From: Mumia xiangluensis | GTDB taxonomy: Bacteria > Actinomycetota > Actinomycetes > Propionibacteriales > Nocardioidaceae | DNA length: 64,000 bases | Direction: 5' to 3' | NCBI RefSeq assembly: GCF_010994095.1 | Contig: NZ_WJYO01000007.1 | Location: 62,001-126,000, forward strand | Shown here: piece after piece, positions 32,594 through 41,147 of the stretch | How the letters are laid out: every line of letters starts with the position of its first letter | Position numbering within the stretch: position 1 is the stretch's first letter | Notes under the pieces: model-generated | Databases searched by the model: none | What the model was told of the DNA's origin: nothing | What the model saw: only the letters and a program-made list of their open reading frames with translations | Program-made: the position numbers and the translations under genes

Positions 32594-33844
32594 ATGAGCG
32601 GTACGCCTGACGCCTGGGCCGCCCTGCGCGCGCAGCCCTGGCGCTACCTGGGCTCCCGGTGGCCGTGGGGTGCTCTCGCCTACCTGCTGACGACCGTGCC
32701 GGTCGGCCTGGTCACGCTGGTCGTGCTCGGCCTCACGCTGTTCGTCGGTGCGGTGACGCTGGTCGTCGTGGTCGGGATCGTGGTGCTGGCCACGATCCCG
32801 GTGCTCGCCGGGCTGCTGGGCGTGGTGGAACGCGCGCGGCTGCGGCTCGTCCAACGCGCGGCACCCTCGGGGATGACGCTGGCCGACCGGCTCCGCGCGG
32901 GACGTCGCCTCGCGGTGTCCTGGCCGGAGGTCGGGTACGCGTTCCTGGTCGCCGTCGTGCTCTGGCCGCTCGATGCGCTGCTCCTGGTGCTCGCGGTGAG
33001 CTTCCCGGTCGTGATGCTGCTCGCTCCGTGGCTGGCGACGGTCGGCCGGATGGAGGTCATGGGCTGGCAGGTCGATCCCGGCACGGAGGCATGGGCGGCC
33101 TCCGCGGTCGGCCTGGTGCTGCTGGTCGCGGCGGCGTACCTGGTCGGAGTGGCAGCCGTGGCCCAGGCCGCGCTCGCCAGGCTGCTGCTCGACCCGCGCG
33201 AGGCCGACCTGGCTCGCGCGGTCGTCGACCTGAGACGGTCTCGGGTCGACCTGGTCGACGCGTTCGAGACCGAGCGTCGCCGGATCGAGCGAGACCTCCA
33301 CGACGGGGTGCAGCAGCAGCTGGTCGCGCTGACGATGACCCTCGGGCACGCCGAGCTCGACGTCCCCGAGGGGCCGGGCCTGACCCTGGTTCGCCGAGCG
33401 CACCGTCAGGCCGAGCAGGCGCTCGACGACCTGCGCGGCACCGTACGAGGCATCCACCCGCGGGTGCTCGCCGACCACGGGCTCGCGGCTGCGGTGCACG
33501 AGATCGCCGACCGCTCGACGGTCCCGGTCGACGTCGACATCCGTCTCGAGGAGCGGCTGCCGGTCCCGGTCGAGGCGGCGGCTTACTTCGTCGTCAGCGA
33601 GGCGCTCACCAACGTCGCCCGGCACGCCCACGCGCGGCGGACCGAGGTTCACGCCTGGCGCCAGGCAGACCGTGTCGTGCTCACCGTCGTCGACGACGGC
33701 GTCGGCGGAGCACATCTCGACGGCGCTGGCAGCGGGCTGCGCGGGCTCGCGATCCGCCTCGACGCCCTGGGCGGCGAGCTGAGGGTGAGCAGCCCGTCGG
33801 GCGGGCCGACCGAGGTGCGGATGGAGTGCCCGTGCGCCGGCTGA
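32594..33844 (+). CDS. Sensor histidine kinase (HisKA_3)
   Basis: 416 residues. A four-helix N-terminal sensor region (LTTVPVGLVTLVVLGLTLFVG and others) is followed by RIERDLHDGVQQQLVALTM with the phosphoacceptor His, and a HATPase with VSEALTNVARHAHA and GSGLRGLAIRLDALGGEL. DHGLAAAVHEIADRS supports the LiaS/DesK-like group. Overlaps the regulator gene by 13 bp. Confidence 0.92.
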   Translation: MSGTPDAWAALRAQPWRYLGSRWPWGALAYLLTTVPVGLVTLVVLGLTLFVGAVTLVVVVGIVVLATIPVLAGLLGVVERARLRLVQRAAPSGMTLADRLRAGRRLAVSWPEVGYAFLVAVVLWPLDALLLVLAVSFPVVMLLAPWLATVGRMEVMGWQVDPGTEAWAASAVGLVLLVAAAYLVGVAAVAQAALARLLLDPREADLARAVVDLRRSRVDLVDAFETERRRIERDLHDGVQQQLVALTMTLGHAELDVPEGPGLTLVRRAHRQAEQALDDLRGTVRGIHPRVLADHGLAAAVHEIADRSTVPVDVDIRLEERLPVPVEAAAYFVVSEALTNVARHAHARRTEVHAWRQADRVVLTVVDDGVGGAHLDGAGSGLRGLAIRLDALGGELRVSSPSGGPTEVRMECPCAG

Positions 33845-34482
33845 GGATCGTGCTCGCCGAGGACGCAGCCCTCCTGCGCGAAGGCCTGGTCGGCATCCTG
33901 GAGCGCGCCGGCCACGAGGTCGTGGCTGCGGTGGGCGACGCGGATGCCCTGCTCGCGTACGTCGCGAAGGAGCGGCCGGACGCCGTGGTCACCGACATCC
34001 GCATGCCGCCGACGCACACCGACGAAGGGCTGCGGGCGGCAGCGCGGATCAGGAGCGAGCACCCCGGGATCGCGATCATGGTGCTGTCGGCGTACGTCGC
34101 CGAGGCGTACGTCCCCGAGCTGATCGACTCCGCTGCTGGCGGCGGCATCGGCTACCTGCTCAAGGACCGGGTCGGGCACGTCCGCGAGTTCCTCGACAGC
34201 CTCGACCGGGTGGCCTCCGGCGAGACGGTCATCGACCCGCAGGTGGTCAGGCAGCTGCTCGGCAGGCGCCGCGACGACGGTCCGCTCGCCTCGCTGACCG
34301 AGCGAGAGCGGGAGGTGCTGGGTCTGATGGCCGAGGGGCGTACGAACGGGTCGATCGCCGAGGTGCTGGTGGTGAGCGAGGCGGCGGTGCGCAAGCACGT
34401 CGGCAACATCTTCGCCAAGCTCCGGCTCGACTCCGACTCGGACCGCCGCGTGTCGGCGGTTCTGGCCTACCTTCGCGGATAG
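33832..34482 (+). CDS. LuxR-type response regulator
   Basis: 216 residues from GTG 33832 (another GTG two codons upstream at 33826 is equally possible). Asp55 in VVTDIRMPP, LLKDRVG with the conserved Lys, C-terminal LTEREREVLGLMAEGRTN then SEAAVRKHVGNIFAKL. Probably controls the divergent ABC transporter through the palindrome at 32540. Confidence 0.92.
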   Translation: MRRLRIVLAEDAALLREGLVGILERAGHEVVAAVGDADALLAYVAKERPDAVVTDIRMPPTHTDEGLRAAARIRSEHPGIAIMVLSAYVAEAYVPELIDSAAGGGIGYLLKDRVGHVREFLDSLDRVASGETVIDPQVVRQLLGRRRDDGPLASLTEREREVLGLMAEGRTNGSIAEVLVVSEAAVRKHVGNIFAKLRLDSDSDRRVSAVLAYLRG

Positions 34483-34491
34483 CCGCCCGTC

Positions 34492-35016
34492 CTAGAGGTC
34501 CTCGGGGAGCAGGATCGTCGCGAGGGTGACGCGGCGACAGCCCGCACGCTCGGCGCGGTACGGGGCGAGCAGCTCACCGAGGGCGGCCTGGATGCTCGCC
34601 AGGTCCTCCTGCGTCACGTAGAGCGGCCCCTCGCCGAAGCCGAGGAAGTCACGCGCGCTCTCGTCACCGTTCGCGACAGCACGGTCGAAGGTGTCGCTGA
34701 CGTCAGCGATGAACGTCAGAAAAGCGGTACGCAGCTGCGCGTCGCTCATCGCCCGCAGCTCGGCCTGATCGACGCGCGCCATCCGATCACCGAGCGCGAG
34801 GGTGCGCTCCACCGCACCACGCACCCGACGCTCCCCCACCACCGTCAAGATCCCCGCGTCGACCAGCTTCGCGACGTGCCGATAGAGGGTTGCCGTCGTG
34901 ACGCCGGGCAGCGCCTCGCGAAGCTGGGACGTCGTGAGCTGACGCCCACCGAGCTGCTTGATGATCTGCAGGCGCACGGGGTGCATGACGACGTCGGCGA
35001 TCGGTGACTCACCCAT
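34492..35016 (-). CDS. Winged-helix (ArsR-like) transcriptional regulator
   Basis: 174 residues. The first 80 form a winged helix: MHPVRLQIIKQLGGRQLTTS, then LPGVTTATLYRHVAKLVDAG. The rest is a helical ligand-binding/dimer region (AFLTFIADVSDTFDRAV). Divergent from a 121-residue protein across a palindrome, so probably a self-controlling repressor of that gene. Confidence 0.85.
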   Translation of the reverse strand: MGESPIADVVMHPVRLQIIKQLGGRQLTTSQLREALPGVTTATLYRHVAKLVDAGILTVVGERRVRGAVERTLALGDRMARVDQAELRAMSDAQLRTAFLTFIADVSDTFDRAVANGDESARDFLGFGEGPLYVTQEDLASIQAALGELLAPYRAERAGCRRVTLATILLPEDL

Positions 35017-35023
35017 GGGACCT

Positions 35024-35045
35024 CATTATTCTCACTCTGATAATG
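35024..35045. promoter_or_regulatory. Operator-like inverted repeat CATTAT-N10-ATAATG
   Basis: Perfect 6-base arms with a 10-nt spacer, only 8 bp from the regulator start and 41 bp before the divergent gene. AT-rich in a GC-rich genome, so it may also include the promoter -10 boxes. Confidence 0.55.
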
Positions 35046-35085
35046 TTCGCAGTCTGATCCCATCGTAGAACTGCGGAGGACATCG

Positions 35086-35451
35086 ATGACCCGAGTACAC
35101 GCCGATCACACCGGCATCCACGTCACGTTTCCCGGCTGGGAGCGACTGGTGGCCGGGAAATCCGCCTTCAACGCCCCTCCCCAGACCATCCAGCAGGCGA
35201 CGGCCGAGCCGGGCTGGACCTCTCAGATGCTCGGCGCCCGCTCAGGGCTCGCCGTGTCCGGCTACCTGAAGATCGGCACCTTCCGGCATCCGTCAGGTCT
35301 GCGGCGACTGGTGGCGATGCGACGCGGCGTACCGCTGCTGCGCGTAGCCGTCGACCGCCGGCTGACCGGCTTCGACGAGCTCCTGATCAGCACACCCGAC
35401 GCGGTCACCCTCGCCGAACTCCTGAACGCCCCCGCGTCGCATGATCGATAG
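35086..35451 (+). CDS. Hypothetical protein divergent from ArsR-like regulator
   Basis: 121 residues, start preceded by TGCGGAGG. VTFPGWERLVAGKSAFNAP, then SGYLKIGTFRHPSGLRRLVAM, then RGVPLLRVAVDRRLTGFDELL. The alternating beta pattern and Asp-rich turn at the end suggest a PH-like (bPH) small fold. No catalytic motif. Probably regulated by the protein at 34492. Confidence 0.6.
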   Translation: MTRVHADHTGIHVTFPGWERLVAGKSAFNAPPQTIQQATAEPGWTSQMLGARSGLAVSGYLKIGTFRHPSGLRRLVAMRRGVPLLRVAVDRRLTGFDELLISTPDAVTLAELLNAPASHDR

Positions 35452-35495
35452 TCGCTCGGCGCGACCTCGACGCGTGACTGAAGTACGTTGGCGCT

Positions 35496-35721
35496 GTGAG
35501 TGAGGACTGGCGCACTGCTCGGATCGATGAGATTCGATCGTTGATCAAGCAGGCTGAGCCCGACGTGGTCGAGGAGATCAAATGGCGCAAGCCATCGAAC
35601 CCTGACGGCGTGCCGGCGTTCTCGCTGGACGGCCTCATCTGCACGCTGGAAGCCTGATCAGCTGGACCTGAGCGCGTTCAAGTCGTTGATTCACCAGGCG
35701 GTCAGAGTCAATCGCGGTTGA
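35496..35721 (+). pseudogene. DUF1801 family protein with internal deletion
   Basis: From GTG 35496: MSEDWRTARIDEIRSLIKQ, then VVEEIKWRKPSNPDGVPAFS, then LICTLEA and TGA at 35652-35654. The normal family continues for about 50 more residues. Here a shifted frame resumes with DQLDLSAFKSLIHQAVRVNR and a stop at 35719, which is the usual C-terminus. The missing middle and the frame change point to an internal deletion. Confidence 0.75.
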
Positions 35722-35770
35722 GGTCGCCGGTTGATCCCCTCCAGGCGCCGCTCCTCACTATTCTGACGAG

Positions 35771-36505
35771 ATGTGGAGTCAATCCGACCCCGACGACCGC
35801 TTCGCCGACCTGGCGCGGTGTCTCACGGACCAGGGCGACGAGTCCGACACGCTCGATCAGGCGCTCAAGATGACGGTAGAGACCATCGCCGGCTGTGACG
35901 AGGCAGCGATCAGCCTGATCCGCCGGGGAAATCGGGTCGAGACCCTCAACGCCACCGGCTCCCGTGCACGAGACGCCGACTTCCTGCAGTACGAGGTCGG
36001 CGAGGGCCCGTGTCTCGACACCATCCACGACCACGGGACCACCCTGGTCCGCGACCTCGCCCATGAGGGCCGGTGGCCCCATTGGAGTCTGCCCGTCAGC
36101 CGCGACCTCGGGTTCGGCAGCGTCCTCTGCTTCCAGCTCTTCACGTCCGCCGACGACTACGGCGCACTGAACATGTACGCCGATCGGGTCGATGCCTTCG
36201 ACGAGCACGACCAGGTCGTCGGCGTCGCCATGGCCGCCCACATCGCCGTCGCGCTCGCTTCATCACGCCAGATCGAGCAGCTGGGACGCTCGGTGCGCAC
36301 CCGAACGATCATCGGCCAGGCGATGGGCATCGTGATGGAGCGCTACGACCTCGACGATCCCCGCGCTTTCCGATTCCTGCAGCGTGTCTCCAACATGACC
36401 AACATCCGGCTCCTCGACGTCGCCGAGCACATCGTCACCACACGCCAGATCCCCCAGGACGGCCCGGGCGTCCGTTCTCTCGAGCCACCCGGGCCTGACG
36501 CTTGA
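35771..36505 (+). CDS. GAF and ANTAR domain protein
   Basis: 244 residues. GAF-type sensor (MTVETIAGCDEAAISLIRRG to LCFQLFTSADDYGALNMYAD) at about residues 25-150. C-terminal ANTAR RNA-binding helices (RTIIGQAMGIVMERYDLDDP, then FRFLQRVSNMTNIRLLDVAE). Such actinobacterial proteins act as antiterminators by binding paired stem-loops in nascent mRNA. No target loops identified here. Confidence 0.92.
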   Translation: MWSQSDPDDRFADLARCLTDQGDESDTLDQALKMTVETIAGCDEAAISLIRRGNRVETLNATGSRARDADFLQYEVGEGPCLDTIHDHGTTLVRDLAHEGRWPHWSLPVSRDLGFGSVLCFQLFTSADDYGALNMYADRVDAFDEHDQVVGVAMAAHIAVALASSRQIEQLGRSVRTRTIIGQAMGIVMERYDLDDPRAFRFLQRVSNMTNIRLLDVAEHIVTTRQIPQDGPGVRSLEPPGPDA

Positions 36506-36608
36506 CCGTTGGTACCGACAGTCAAACCCTGCCCGCACGGTGCCCAATTCATCGGCCGCTACCAGTCTGGCTCGCAACGCGCTCGTGACCGCGGTGGATG
36601 ACGCTCGC

Positions 36609-38828
36609 TCAGCGAACGTCCGGGGCGTCGCCGGCCCAGGGGTCGTCGTGCCGTCCCTCCCAGGCGCGCAGCGGGTGGCGCTCGGGCGAGAGCGGGCCGA
36701 TGTCCCAGGGCTCGAAGGCGTTGGAGACGTTGGCGAGGCCGGTCTGGGCGAGGTCGGGGTAATGACGCAGCAGGACGTCCTTCATGGTGGTCCCGTCCAC
36801 CCAGGCGATCCCCTCGGGCGTGTAGATCTCCTCGCGGAAGTCGGTGGTGTAGAACCGGTCACCCAACAGCCGGAGCGATGCGTTGAGGATGAAGATCTGG
36901 AACAGGGTCTCGCCGAAACCGAACCCGGTGGGCCGGTGGCCCTCCGAGAGCGTGCCGACCAGCAGGTCCATGTCGTCGATGTTGTCGTGCCCGTCGGCGT
37001 CGGTGCCATAGACCTCGCGGAGGGTGGCCACGCAGTCGCGGTCGTCGGTGAGGGCATCGAAGCTCGGCACCGGCTCGAGGCCGAGCTCACGACGCAGCTG
37101 GTTGTACGACGGCACGCCACGCTCGCGGTCGCGGTAGAGGTCGATCGCACCGATGTCGGCGACCGGAGCGCCCGGCACCGTGATCGCGCGCAACGAGTCC
37201 GGGTAGTTGTTGTTGACGAGCGCACACGCCGACTGCTCGCCCAGCGTCCGCGCCAGCGCCTCGAACCCGTGCTCGGCCAGCAGCGCAGGCGATGCGGCAT
37301 GGCGGGTGCGCTGGAACGGCACGGAGGCCAGCTCGTCGCCGGCGGCATCGACGAGGCGGATCCGGTCGGGCAGCAGCGAGTGCAGACGGTAGATGCTGAC
37401 GAACTCCTCCGACAGCCCGTACGTCGGGGCGTCGCCGGGCGCGTTGCCGACGATCCCGCCGAGCTCCCGGCTGGCGATGGGGACGTCCTCGAGCGCCTGC
37501 TTACGTTCTCCGCCGAGCAGCGAGGTCACCAGACCGAACCAGTTCGCCTCCATGCCGCTCAGCAGTGCCTCGTTCGGGAGGATGGCGGGCGTCCACTCGA
37601 GGGTGTGGATGCGGGCGATCAGCGCGGCGTTGACGAGGCGGGCGGTCTGGAAGAGCGCCTCGTCGTCCCAGTCCGGATAGGACCGAGCGAGCGTGTCGGC
37701 GATGGCGTTGTGCTCCCGGGCGAAGAGCGTGTGCAGCATCGCAAGCCCGACCCACCAGTTCCGGACGAAACCGGATCGCTCGGTGCCCGTCTCGGGGTCG
37801 AGAGGGAGCGAGCCGTCGTCGTTTACGATCAGCCGCCCCCCGGTGTGGGCGCGCAGGGAGTGCTGGGACTCCCAGTCGCTGCCGTAGATCTGAGAGGCGT
37901 CCCACCAGTGGGTCACCTCGTTCAGGAACGTCACCGGCATGTCCCGGTCGGCGCCGTCGTCGCGCCGGGTCGGATCGGAGAGCGACCGGCGGACCTCGAG
38001 GTGCTCGATGCCGTGCTCCCGGAGCGGGTCGTCCTCGGCCAGCGGGATCGTGTCGGTCTCCCCGTCGAGGTCGGTGCCGTGGCTGATCCAGTCGTGGTTC
38101 TGGAACTGGATCCAGGCGCCACCCCACAGGTTGAGGAAGGGCATCTCGACCCGCGGCCCCTTGGGGGCGAGCAGCTTGCGGCTGACGTCGCGGACGCTCA
38201 CCGGGTCGGATGCGGGGTTCTCGCGCGGGCGCACCCCGGCAAGGCCCTGATCGTCGCCGACGTTGCGGAAGAACCGCGTGTACGCGGCCCCGACCATCGG
38301 GTCGATCCTCCCCGCCTCGTCACGGGAGAGGTCGTTCCAGCTGCCGTCGGCCGTCCGCCACCGTCGAGCGAACGCCGGCACCTGCGACTGCGGCTCGGCG
38401 AACCCGGTCGCTTGACCGGCGGCGTACGTGCGGACGACGTTGTTCGCGAACAGCGTCTCGCGCATGTGGGCCAGCTTGAGAATCTTGACCGATGTCGACA
38501 CGGGCCCGGGCAGATGTGCACCCGACGCGTACCAGTTGGTCCAGATCCGGCCGCTGGTGTGCCGACCCAGCAGGCTCGTGACGCGGTGCAGGAGGCCGGA
38601 GCCGACGGCGCCGAGCACCCGTCCGGCCGCGACCTTCGCGCCACGGAGGGCGTCCGGGGCCGGCTGCGGGCCAGGTGGCGGGGTGCCGAGGTCGGGCGGC
38701 TCGATGAACGCACCGTCACGCCTGACCCGCGCGATGTGCTCGGCGAACACGGTCGCCTGGTGCTCGCCGCGGTCGATGCCGGTCGCCGCGTTGGCCGCTG
38801 CCAGCTCGTCGGGTACGTCGGTGGCCAT
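36609..38828 (-). CDS. Cyclooxygenase/alpha-dioxygenase-like heme peroxidase family protein
   Basis: 739 residues of the animal heme peroxidase superfamily. Distal heme His245 lies in WIQFQNHDW, a substrate-helix-like HTLFAREHNAIAD follows near residue 366, and IYRLHSLLPD near 480 places Tyr480 and His483 as Tyr-x-x-His. That spacing matches the catalytic Tyr and proximal His of cyclooxygenases (Tyr385/His388) and plant alpha-dioxygenases. This points to fatty-acid oxygenation by a tyrosyl radical rather than ordinary peroxidation. No signal peptide. Divergent (94 bp gap) from a lipoxygenase, supporting a lipid-oxidation role. The substrate is inference. Confidence 0.85.
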   Translation of the reverse strand: MATDVPDELAAANAATGIDRGEHQATVFAEHIARVRRDGAFIEPPDLGTPPPGPQPAPDALRGAKVAAGRVLGAVGSGLLHRVTSLLGRHTSGRIWTNWYASGAHLPGPVSTSVKILKLAHMRETLFANNVVRTYAAGQATGFAEPQSQVPAFARRWRTADGSWNDLSRDEAGRIDPMVGAAYTRFFRNVGDDQGLAGVRPRENPASDPVSVRDVSRKLLAPKGPRVEMPFLNLWGGAWIQFQNHDWISHGTDLDGETDTIPLAEDDPLREHGIEHLEVRRSLSDPTRRDDGADRDMPVTFLNEVTHWWDASQIYGSDWESQHSLRAHTGGRLIVNDDGSLPLDPETGTERSGFVRNWWVGLAMLHTLFAREHNAIADTLARSYPDWDDEALFQTARLVNAALIARIHTLEWTPAILPNEALLSGMEANWFGLVTSLLGGERKQALEDVPIASRELGGIVGNAPGDAPTYGLSEEFVSIYRLHSLLPDRIRLVDAAGDELASVPFQRTRHAASPALLAEHGFEALARTLGEQSACALVNNNYPDSLRAITVPGAPVADIGAIDLYRDRERGVPSYNQLRRELGLEPVPSFDALTDDRDCVATLREVYGTDADGHDNIDDMDLLVGTLSEGHRPTGFGFGETLFQIFILNASLRLLGDRFYTTDFREEIYTPEGIAWVDGTTMKDVLLRHYPDLAQTGLANVSNAFEPWDIGPLSPERHPLRAWEGRHDDPWAGDAPDVR

Positions 38829-38922
38829 GGCAACTCCCTCATCAGGCCCGCCTGCGTCGACCGAGGGTCGTCTGGGATACGTCTCATCCCCGACGATCGT
38901 GCTGCGCGGCTACTCTCGGAAC

Positions 38923-40461
38923 ATGTTGACGCGGCAGCGTTTCCGCCTGTACCGCACGATCCTGGCCGGCTTTCTCAGCGCCGGCTTCAAAGATCACCCG
39001 ATCGAGCCGCTGGCGCAACCCGTGGACACGCGGATCGACCACGTGTCCCACGACGAGCTGTGGCCGGACATCCCTCTGCCGGGGGTCCGGGTCGCGGCCA
39101 CGTTCATCCCGTCCGACCATGCCGAGCGGCGCGGGCTCAAGATCCGGGTGCAGATGCGACTGCGTCGTCTGCTGGTCGACCTGGCGCCACCGGACGCCCC
39201 GCCGATCCCGGCCGACGAGCAGGCCTTCCTCGACGCGGTCTACCCGCGCGAGTTCGACAAGGCGGGAGTACGGCGCCCGGTGCTGCCGCCGGAGCTGCGC
39301 GGGCCGGACGCCGACGTCATCGCCGAGATCGCCGTACGCGGTCCGTTCGGCTCCTTCCTGCGGCGAGCGACGGCCCAGGAGGTCACCGCTGGTGAGGCCG
39401 CTGAGGACGAGTACGTCGTGGACCTCTCGCACTATCTCGACCAGCCGGTGCGCGACGGTCTGCTCCGGCCGGGCGGCAAGGCCGTGCTGTCACCGACTGC
39501 GGCGGGCCTCCGCACCCGTACCGTGATCCGCAGCGACGACCTCGAGCAGGAAACCGCGCGCCGAGCACTGCTTGCGGCCATGAACGAGGACATGACGACC
39601 TTCCGTCACAACCTCTCGATCCACAACGTCATCCTCACCGACGTCACCATCGCGACGATCAACGAGCTGATGGCCCGTCACCCGGTCAGGCGACTGCTCC
39701 AGCACACCTTCCACACGCTGCTCATCGGCAACCTCGAGAACTGCAACGCCCACTTCGCCGGCGCGAAGAGCTTCGCGGTCACGCTGTTCTCCCACGACGC
39801 GAAGGAGGTCGCGGCCCTCGCCGCGCGGCACCTGCACGGCTTCGACCTGCACAGCTTCACCCCGGACACCCAGTTCGAACGCCGCGGAACCACCGAGACG
39901 CCGTTCGCCTACCCGTACCGCGACAACGTCCTCGAGCTGTGGGCGGTCAACCTCGACTACGTGCGCGAGTACCTGGCGCTGTACTACGCCGACGACGACG
40001 CGGTCCGCGCTGACCCCGACCTCGCACGGTGGGCCGACGCGCTCGACACGCTGCTGCCGAACCCCGTCAGCAGACCCGACGGTGGAATCACCCGTGAATG
40101 GCTGGCCCGGGTGTGCGCGACGGTCATCCACCTCTCGACCGTCGAGCACGACATCCTCAACAACGTCATCTGGGACTACGGGACGTTCGGGTTCGCGGTG
40201 CCCGCCGTGGTCCCGGCGAGCGCCGACCAGATGGATCAGGTGCGGGCGCTCGACACGCTCGCGGTCCTCTTCGTGACCTGGCGCCCGTTCAACATGCTCC
40301 TCGAGAGCCACGTCGAGGACATGGCCCTCGACGGAGCAGGACGGCGCGTGATGCTCGCGTGGCTGGACCGGCTGCGGACGCTGCAGACGGAGATGGAGGA
40401 TCGCGGGTACGACCCGTCGCTGGCCTACCCGGCCAACTTCAACATCAGCATCACCAACTAG
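38923..40461 (+). CDS. Lipoxygenase family protein
   Basis: 512 residues from ATG 38923. Iron-site pattern of lipoxygenases: His229-x4-His234 in TFRHNLSIHNVIL, then ELMARHPVRRLLQHTFHTLLIGN-like helix, then His409-x3-Asn413 in TVEHDILNNVIWDYG. The usual fifth ligand is a C-terminal Ile; here the end is FNISITN, with Ile510 two residues before the end. The N-terminus lacks a PLAT domain, as in many short bacterial enzymes. Reaction expected: peroxidation of polyunsaturated fatty acids with molecular oxygen. Divergent from the dioxygenase-like gene; its stop TAG overlaps the convergent DUF5995 stop within CTAG at 40458-40461. Confidence 0.82.
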   Translation: MLTRQRFRLYRTILAGFLSAGFKDHPIEPLAQPVDTRIDHVSHDELWPDIPLPGVRVAATFIPSDHAERRGLKIRVQMRLRRLLVDLAPPDAPPIPADEQAFLDAVYPREFDKAGVRRPVLPPELRGPDADVIAEIAVRGPFGSFLRRATAQEVTAGEAAEDEYVVDLSHYLDQPVRDGLLRPGGKAVLSPTAAGLRTRTVIRSDDLEQETARRALLAAMNEDMTTFRHNLSIHNVILTDVTIATINELMARHPVRRLLQHTFHTLLIGNLENCNAHFAGAKSFAVTLFSHDAKEVAALAARHLHGFDLHSFTPDTQFERRGTTETPFAYPYRDNVLELWAVNLDYVREYLALYYADDDAVRADPDLARWADALDTLLPNPVSRPDGGITREWLARVCATVIHLSTVEHDILNNVIWDYGTFGFAVPAVVPASADQMDQVRALDTLAVLFVTWRPFNMLLESHVEDMALDGAGRRVMLAWLDRLRTLQTEMEDRGYDPSLAYPANFNISITN

Positions 40462-41147
40462 TCCGTGGGGATGAGCAACGCCCTCGACGTCATGCCGACG
40501 GTGTGACCTAGACCGTCGAGGAAGCGGCCACGCAGGATCCGCGTCCGGCGCAGCGCCCAGATCGTCTCGGCGGTGACCCATGCGAGATCACGTGCCTTGT
40601 CGATCTTCCAGGTGCTGATCAGGTGGACGACCGGGCCGACTCGGTCGTCGACCGCACGCCCTGACGCGTCCAGGAACGACCGCCGGATCGACGACTCGAC
40701 CTGGGCGAGGATGTCGTTGACCGTCTCGTAGTCGGCGTGGATGTCGTCAGGCTCGAGGCCACCCGCTCGACAGGTGTCGACCACGGCGATCGGAAGGTCG
40801 TGCTCGATGTGCGTGTTCATGCCCGCGACGGCGTACTGGATGGACAAGCGCCGCGCGCCACGTGACTCGAACAGTGGCCGCCACGCCGGCGCGACCCGCC
40901 GCCCCGCCGCGTCGTCGTCGATCGCCGCCAGCCAGTGGTTGGCGAAGCCGACATCGAGCGAGGCCATCGTCTCCGCGTCCCGGAACCGGGTGCCGGCCGA
41001 CGCCGGATCGGCGATGACCGCCGCGACCCGCTCGGTGACGGTGAGGTACATCCGGTTGAACACCGCGACCCCGTCCTTGGCCGGGAGCCCGGCATCGATC
41101 TCTCGCAGACGGGAGATGACGCCGTCGACGGACTTCGGCAGACTCAT
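40458..41147 (-). CDS. DUF5995 family protein
   Basis: 229 residues from ATG 41147, overlapping the upstream glutamine amidotransferase stop by 4 bp. Helical; the central SIQYAVAGMNTHIEHDLPIAVV block with conserved Asn-Thr-His and HxD-like residues characterises DUF5995, a family of unknown function frequent in actinobacteria. The His/Asp cluster hints at metal binding. Convergent with the lipoxygenase. Confidence 0.8.
   Translation of the reverse strand: MSLPKSVDGVISRLREIDAGLPAKDGVAVFNRMYLTVTERVAAVIADPASAGTRFRDAETMASLDVGFANHWLAAIDDDAAGRRVAPAWRPLFESRGARRLSIQYAVAGMNTHIEHDLPIAVVDTCRAGGLEPDDIHADYETVNDILAQVESSIRRSFLDASGRAVDDRVGPVVHLISTWKIDKARDLAWVTAETIWALRRTRILRGRFLDGLGHTVGMTSRALLIPTD

Noticed and set aside
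32659-33831. N-terminal extension of the response regulator frame through the kinase gene
   Set aside because: The translated part is Arg/Gly/Ala-rich noise in another phase of the kinase gene; the real regulator starts at GTG 33832.
36540-39395. Long open frame (951 codons) on the plus strand
   Set aside because: It is antisense to the dioxygenase gene and runs into the lipoxygenase region; the composition is Arg/Gly/Pro/Val-heavy without motifs, a GC-rich shadow.
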